A DNA stretch of 10,232 nucleotides from Clostridia bacterium. Its GTDB lineage: Bacteria; Bacillota; Clostridia; Oscillospirales; QAMX01. Below the pieces are notes generated by a model, which searched no databases, was not told the origin of the DNA, and was given only the letters and a program-made list of their open reading frames with translations. Each line of letters starts with the position of its first letter. Positions within the stretch are counted from its first letter, which is position 1. Of this stretch, positions 7,114-10,232 are shown piece after piece. The stretch lies in NCBI GenBank assembly GCA_017547975.1, contig JAFYNU010000259.1:1-10232 (forward strand), in the 5' to 3' direction. The position numbers and the translations under genes were made by a program.

Positions 7114-7266
7114 ATGGAAAAGAAAGCATCTTGGAACAAACCGGTCTGTATGACGGTGGCACAGGAGGAACTCAATGCAAAGGTGATGGTGGCATCTTGC
7201 TCCGCTTGGTTTGCTTGCCCATTGCATTACTACTCTTTCCCGACAGAAAGTCCTGTTAATAAATAA
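7114..7266 (+). CDS. Candidate RiPP precursor peptide (50 residues, W-x-K-P leader, Cys/aromatic-rich core)
   Basis: An ATG at 7114 with AAGGAG seven bases upstream opens a 50-codon frame ending in tandem TAA TAA. The leader begins MEKKASWNKPVCMTV: the Trp7-x-Lys9-Pro10 element resembles the Y/W-x-x-P leader signature bound by PqqD-like domains, as in HprK-associated lasso (paeninodin-type) precursors. After NAKVMV comes a Cys- and aromatic-rich stretch, ASCSAWFACPLHYYSF, with Cys29 and Cys35 (C-x5-C), Trp32, Phe33, Tyr39 and Tyr40, then a polar tail with Ser and Thr (PTESPVNK). A third Cys (12) is in the leader. No ring-forming Gly/Cys-plus-Asp/Glu arrangement typical of lasso peptides is obvious. 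It sits directly before the kinase, peptidase, PqqD and radical SAM genes. The natural reading is a substrate of the SPASM enzyme: thioether, cyclophane or a new linkage. The role is inferred from context; the sequence matches no named class I know. Confidence 0.82.
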   Translation: MEKKASWNKPVCMTVAQEELNAKVMVASCSAWFACPLHYYSFPTESPVNK

Positions 7267-7268
7267 TA

Positions 7269-7820
7269 ATGAAAAAGCATACGCTTCATGGCGCAGTCAT
7301 CCTATCCAATGGCTGCGCCCATGTTTTTCTGTGTCCCACCGGAGGTGGTAAAAGTACCCTGACGGTGTATCTGCAGAAACGTGGTTTACAAGCCTGGACG
7401 GACGACCGGGCGGAATTGGATTATGATACTCTGGCGGTGATACCACGATCCGATGCGGTAGCCCTCCGGGAAGGGGGATATCGCTTGCTTCTGGATAAGG
7501 GGGTATTGTCCTCCCCGGAGGTGGAATACGACCCGGATCCTGGTCGGGAACGCTACTATTTTCAACTGCCGCCCTGCGGAATGGAGCCGCTTCCCCTTGG
7601 CAGTATTTGGCTCCTGCGGCGTGGGGAGGAAAACTGGACAGAATCGGTGCAGAAAGCTAGTGCCGTTCGCCTTTTAATGGAGAATGCCATGGATCCGGTA
7701 CCCATCACGGGGGAGTATCTGCGCTTTTTGAACCGTCTTTCCGAAAAGGTAAAGGGGATACTCCACTACCGGGATATGGAATTTGTGTACGATGTACTGA
7801 TGAGGGAGGAGAGAGAATGA
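7269..7820 (+). CDS. HPr-kinase-related P-loop kinase of a RiPP system
   Basis: A 183-residue protein. It starts with HTLHGAVILSNGCAHVFLCPTGGGKSTLTVYL, typical of the HprK-like kinases of RiPP clusters: a short beta hairpin leading into a P-loop (PTGGGKST, residues 23-30). The family's Asp-Asp follows in LQAWTDDRAE (D45-D46). It lacks the N-terminal domain of true HprK and is about the size of the cluster-associated C-terminal-like kinases. In the paeninodin lasso pathway such a kinase phosphorylates a Ser side chain at the peptide's C-terminus. Here the tail of the neighbouring precursor offers Ser and Thr, so a similar reaction is possible. The ATG follows the precursor stop codons by two bases and has no Shine-Dalgarno of its own, so coupling to precursor translation is likely. 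Its last bases overlap the next gene (ATGA). Confidence 0.82.
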   Translation: MKKHTLHGAVILSNGCAHVFLCPTGGGKSTLTVYLQKRGLQAWTDDRAELDYDTLAVIPRSDAVALREGGYRLLLDKGVLSSPEVEYDPDPGRERYYFQLPPCGMEPLPLGSIWLLRRGEENWTESVQKASAVRLLMENAMDPVPITGEYLRFLNRLSEKVKGILHYRDMEFVYDVLMREERE

Positions 7821-8287
7821 ATCCTTCCCTCTTTATGAAGTATACCAAAATCCGTCTCCAATCGGGCCAAACGGTGGTGGTTACCGTTGGCGGAGAAAGC
7901 ATGGCACCTGTTTTGCATAACGGCGACAGAGTGGTAGTAACCTGGCGGGATAATTATGCCGTGGGGGATATCCTCATGTATGATTACAAGGAGGAAGGTA
8001 CCCTTCTTCACCGGCTGTTGGAAATTCGGGACGGACATTTCTTTTGCAAGGGGGACAACAGCTATCGCCTGGAAGAAGTGGCCGAAGCCGATGTTTATGG
8101 TGTGGCAATTGCGGTAGTGCGGGATGGAAAAGAAGTACCCCTGATGTGTCCGGAGGGGTTACCGCAAAGCTCGCTTGCGGTACATCACCACCTGAAGGAG
8201 TTAGGCCTTGACCTGGACGCCCTCCATCAAAGCGAACTCTACCAAACCTATAAGAAACGATATTTAACCGAGGAGGAAAGCGAATGA
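7817..8287 (+). CDS. S24/S26-family peptidase, SipW-like Ser-His type, apparently soluble
   Basis: A 156-residue protein. VTVGGESMAPVLHNGDRVVV (23-42) is the signal-peptidase box I with the catalytic Ser at 28. AVGDILMYD follows as the next conserved strand, and LLHRLLEIRDGHFFCKGDN (63-81) matches the later boxes. At the position where LepB enzymes carry Lys there is His65, as in SipW/eukaryotic-type Ser-His signal peptidases. I see no transmembrane helix, so this looks like a cytosolic or peripherally bound version, as found beside PqqD in Clostridial RiPP clusters. Leader removal is the obvious job but is not proven; a regulatory S24-like role is less likely because there is no HTH domain. 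GGGAGGAG gives a strong ribosome binding site, and both ends overlap neighbours by four bases. The last 50 residues (HHHLKELGLDLDALHQSELYQTYKK) are an uncharacterised helical tail. Confidence 0.8.
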   Translation: MNPSLFMKYTKIRLQSGQTVVVTVGGESMAPVLHNGDRVVVTWRDNYAVGDILMYDYKEEGTLLHRLLEIRDGHFFCKGDNSYRLEEVAEADVYGVAIAVVRDGKEVPLMCPEGLPQSSLAVHHHLKELGLDLDALHQSELYQTYKKRYLTEEESE

Positions 8288-8550
8288 AAATCAAGAAAAA
8301 TGAGACCATGGATTATATTCCCATTGATGATACCAGCATGGCAGTAAATAATCCGGAAAACGGAGATACCCATTTCCTGGAGGGAACGGCCTACGCAATC
8401 ATGCAGGAGATCCTGGACGGGAAGGATTCTTTGGATGCTCTGACCGCTTCTCTGGCAGAAAAGTATGATGCCCCGGAGGATGTGATCCGTCAGGACATTG
8501 CAGATTTCCTGGAGGAGCTGATTGCCAAAAAGGTGGTGCTTCCTGCGTGA
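8284..8550 (+). CDS. PqqD-like RiPP recognition element protein
   Basis: An 88-residue protein, the usual size for stand-alone PqqD-like RREs. It shows the expected order: N-terminal beta strands (KNETMDYIPIDDTSMAVN), THFLEGTAYAIMQEILDGKDSLDALTASLAEKYDAPEDVIRQDI with the typical amphipathic helices, then DFLEELIAKKVVLPA as the closing helix and strand. PqqD-like domains bind leader peptides and deliver them to a modifying enzyme; here the partner is almost certainly the radical SAM protein encoded next, to which it is coupled by a GTGA overlap. GAGGAGG gives a strong ribosome binding site. Confidence 0.85.
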   Translation: MKIKKNETMDYIPIDDTSMAVNNPENGDTHFLEGTAYAIMQEILDGKDSLDALTASLAEKYDAPEDVIRQDIADFLEELIAKKVVLPA

Positions 8551-9554
8551 AGGTGGATGCGGCATATCTGGAAGTCACCAATCGCTGTAATCTTAACTGC
8601 GCTACCTGCTACAATCGGTCTGGAATCAATCGGGAAACCCGTGAGCTGAAATTTGATGATCTGCTGGCATGTATCCGGAGATTGCAATCCTTTGGATGCA
8701 GAGCCTTTACCTTCTCTGGTGGGGAGCCCATGTTGTATAGGGAACTGGATGCATTGCTTACCTACATGGAAGACAATCCCCAGCTGGATTTTTCTCTGGT
8801 GACCAATGGGACCCGCGTGACAGAACCGATTCTCGAACGTTTGAAAAAACTTCACAATCTCAAGGTTCAGGTTAGTTTGGATGGTTCCTGTGAAGAAGAA
8901 AACGCCAAGACCCGGGGAGAAGGAAATTTTGAAAAGGCAATCACGACCCTGAGGGCACTTCAGGATGCCGGGATTCCTTGTTTTGCGGCATACGTCATAT
9001 CCCGCAGAAATCTTTCGGATGTGCAACTCTTTTTCGAACGGATGGTAGAAGAAAGCATTACTCCTTCCTTCTCCTTCATCATGCGACAGGGGAACGGAAG
9101 TGACGATTGGGAGGAAAAGGGGCTTACCTCGGTGGAAAAGATAAAGATCATGGGGTTGCTTCATTCGCTGACACGGGATGGGGAAATGCCCATTGCTATT
9201 CCAGGTTGCTCCTATGCCTGTCCCCTTGCGGAGGAGGGGACAGGGCTGAACGTTCTGGTGAAAAACGACGGATCCCTGTACCCCTGCCAATCGCTGTATG
9301 ACCCGGCGTACTGCATGGGAAACCTCCTATCCGATTCGGACGAAACTCTGGGAAATGGAGTCCGTTACATACAGGAGCTGGCACAAAAACGGCGGGAAGC
9401 CGATTTTGGCTGTACCACCTGCATGATTCGAAACCAATGTGGAAAGGGATGCATTGCCATTGCTGACTCCGTTGGTGGGAATGCCCTGGCGGACGATGGG
9501 GAATGTACCCTGCGGAAGGCTTTTTTCCTGAGAAACGCCCTGGGTTGGAAATGA
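8547..9554 (+). CDS. Radical SAM/SPASM peptide maturase
   Basis: A 335-residue protein starting at GTG 8547, overlapping the PqqD stop (GTGA). The radical SAM cluster motif CNLNCATC is at residues 14-21 (Cys14, 18, 21), followed by FSGGEP (56-61), the usual SAM-binding GGE motif, and VSLDG (109-113). The C-terminal part is a SPASM domain: Cys221/225, GSLYPC (247), Cys256, then CTTCMIRNQCGKGC (289, 292, 298, 302) and Cys320, which gives the C-x2-C-x5-C-x3-C core that binds auxiliary Fe-S clusters. SPASM enzymes of this type install thioether, ether or carbon-carbon crosslinks in peptides. There is no N-terminal RRE fusion; the separate PqqD gene fills that role. Two or more auxiliary clusters are likely. 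The product of the reaction is unknown. Confidence 0.9.
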   Translation: MKVDAAYLEVTNRCNLNCATCYNRSGINRETRELKFDDLLACIRRLQSFGCRAFTFSGGEPMLYRELDALLTYMEDNPQLDFSLVTNGTRVTEPILERLKKLHNLKVQVSLDGSCEEENAKTRGEGNFEKAITTLRALQDAGIPCFAAYVISRRNLSDVQLFFERMVEESITPSFSFIMRQGNGSDDWEEKGLTSVEKIKIMGLLHSLTRDGEMPIAIPGCSYACPLAEEGTGLNVLVKNDGSLYPCQSLYDPAYCMGNLLSDSDETLGNGVRYIQELAQKRREADFGCTTCMIRNQCGKGCIAIADSVGGNALADDGECTLRKAFFLRNALGWK

Positions 9555-9575
9555 CAAGAGAATATAAAAAATAAC

Positions 9576-9610
9576 GACACCATGCATGTCCAACAGACGT
9601 GCATGGTGTC
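9576..9610 (+). terminator. Strong hairpin ending the RiPP operon
   Basis: GACACCATGCATGTC (9576-9590) pairs with GACGTGCATGGTGTC (9596-9610) around a five-base CAACA loop: 15 pairs, one of them G-U. The plus-strand sequence after it is only moderately T-rich, while the minus strand has a good T-tract (TTATTTTTTAT). It may end the operon by its stability, block antisense transcription, or act in both directions. Confidence 0.65.
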
Positions 9611-9737
9611 ACTTGCTTGTGGGGTAGAAGAAAGTTTGGGAACGATGCAAAGTAATGTATTTGGCAATAAATAATAAGGAGGGTACGTGCGTTAATTGTA
9701 ATAGATAAATAAAACAGTAAAAAAGTCAAAAGGGGTA

Positions 9738-9766
9738 TTGACAAAACAGATAAAATAGGTTAGTAT
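9738..9766 (+). promoter_or_regulatory. Sigma-A-type promoter for the right-edge secreted protein
   Basis: A perfect TTGACA (9738-9743) is 17 bases from TAGTAT (9761-9766, four of six to TATAAT). The predicted start is near 9773, which gives a leader of about 277 bases. Confidence 0.7.
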
Positions 9767-9772
9767 ATAGAC

Positions 9773-10049
9773 AGGGCAAGCAAATAAAGGTTAACCGCAA
9801 GAGTGATAATGGATGCGGTCAGGAAAAAAGGATGTCATATCCCTTGCTATAGGGGTTACGATAAATAAACGGTGTCCGCTGAAGTGTGCTGAGAAAGAAT
9901 GTGGCATACAGAGGGAAACACCGGGATGAAAGGACTGGGACCAATGGGCAGTGAAGCTATGGATCGCAGTTACCAAGGGGAAGCAGAAACACTTCGGTAA
10001 CTGCGGGGGAAGCGCCGTTTCTGCATCACTCTTCATAGGAGGAAAAGCT
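9773..10049 (+). promoter_or_regulatory. Structured 5' leader, candidate cis-regulatory RNA with a pseudoknot
   Basis: Several local stems are readable: ACCGCA/TGCGGT (9794-9799/9814-9819); CCCT/AGGG (9841-9844/9851-9854); CGGTGT/ACACCG (9870-9875/9918-9923) enclosing GTGTGC/GCATAC (9884-9889/9904-9909); and a perfect 10-base-pair helix CGCAGTTACC/GGTAACTGCG (9965-9974/9996-10005). Inside the loop of that helix, GCAGAAAC (9983-9990) is complementary to GTTTCTGC (10017-10024), making an H-type pseudoknot that ends 12 bases before AGGAGG (10037-10042). Such density, a long leader and a secreted downstream protein fit a riboswitch or protein-responsive leader. I compared it by eye with cobalamin, c-di-GMP, c-di-AMP, ZTP, THF and T-box leaders; partial likenesses did not hold up, so it is left unassigned. 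Confidence 0.5.
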
Positions 10050-10232
10050 ATGAAAACAAAGAGAATTCTGTCCTTCGTATGTGTTCTGGCATTGGTGCTG
10101 ACCATGTGCTCTGCATTTACCTTTGCCGCCGCTCCGGAAGCCGAGGAGGAAGCTCAGTCCGGAATGTCCACAAGGGATTTACAAATAGGAACACTAAATA
10201 GAGATACTTATCTTTACTCCTCGCCCTCTACC
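10050..10232 (+). CDS. Secreted protein of unknown function (N-terminal 61 residues, runs off the window)
   Basis: The ATG at 10050 has AGGAGG seven bases upstream and the frame is open to the right edge. It begins with a Sec signal peptide: MKTKR, a hydrophobic core to about residue 26, and AAA as the likely cleavage region. LTMCS is not a good lipobox because Met is at -1. The start of the mature part is acidic (PEAEEEAQSG). Nothing past residue 61 is visible, so the family cannot be named. The long structured leader suggests tight regulation. Confidence 0.85.
   Translation, partial: MKTKRILSFVCVLALVLTMCSAFTFAAAPEAEEEAQSGMSTRDLQIGTLNRDTYLYSSPST

Noticed and set aside
7114..9554. Lasso peptide cluster
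   Set aside because: The kinase, nucleotidyltransferase and W-x-K-P leader recall paeninodin-type loci, but no asparagine-synthetase-like cyclase or transglutaminase-like protease is present and the precursor lacks a clear ring-forming residue set.
8490..9744. Minus-strand open frames opposite the radical SAM gene
   Set aside because: Shadows of a gene with complete CxxxCxxC and SPASM motifs.
9773..10049. Assignment of the leader to GEMM (c-di-GMP-I), cobalamin or ydaO (c-di-AMP) riboswitches
   Set aside because: Short likenesses exist (AGGGCAA at the 5' end, AGGGAAACACC, GGGACCAA...GTGAA), but the required flanking conserved elements are missing or in the wrong order, so naming a class would be guesswork.
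9791..10105. 104-codon minus-strand frame over the right-hand leader
   Set aside because: It covers the structured leader and the signal-peptide region of the plus-strand gene, with no ribosome binding site or recognisable domain.

Overview
The window looks like a chromosomal segment from a low-to-medium GC Firmicute, most likely a gut-type Clostridia (Oscillospirales- or Lachnospirales-like). This is an inference from AGGAGG-type ribosome binding sites, sigma-A type promoters (TTGACA/TATAAT), Gram-positive style signal peptides, a DNRLRE/YD-repeat secreted protein, and a tightly overlapping radical-SAM peptide-modification operon. No rRNA, tRNA, CRISPR array or insertion sequence was seen.

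Left arm (1-4460, minus strand). A very large secreted RHS/YD-repeat protein runs off the left edge. It has a signal peptide, a DNRLRE-type region, YD repeats, and two tandem carbohydrate-binding-like modules. Its promoter lies about 200 bases upstream, so the mRNA has a long leader. Behind it, co-oriented, is a small XRE-like helix-turn-helix protein. That gene is preceded one base away by a 19-residue ORF with a much better ribosome binding site. A promoter for this pair overlaps a long interrupted palindrome at 4316-4370.

Centre and right (4460-9610): a candidate RiPP (ribosomally made, post-translationally modified peptide) locus. A nucleotidyltransferase-family gene (minus strand) is divergent from a six-gene plus-strand operon. 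The operon order is: ArsR-like winged-helix regulator; a 50-residue Cys/aromatic-rich precursor peptide; an HPr-kinase-related P-loop kinase; a soluble S26/SipW-like peptidase; a PqqD-like leader-binding protein; and a radical SAM/SPASM maturase. Spacings are 1 base, 2 bases, then three 4-base overlaps (ATGA, ATGA, GTGA). The precursor leader carries a W-x-K-P element like those seen in HprK-associated lasso leaders. There is no lasso cyclase or transglutaminase protease; the modification enzyme is a SPASM protein. The proposed logic is that PqqD presents the leader, the SPASM protein modifies Cys/aromatic residues of the core, the kinase and nucleotidyltransferase add polar groups, and the S26 protein may cleave. 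No exporter is present in the window. A strong hairpin ends the operon.

Right edge (9611-10232). A clean sigma-A promoter drives a leader of about 280 bases that is rich in helices, including a probable H-type pseudoknot close to the ribosome binding site. It leads into a second secreted protein that runs off the right edge. The leader looks like a cis-regulatory RNA, but I could not assign it to a known class.
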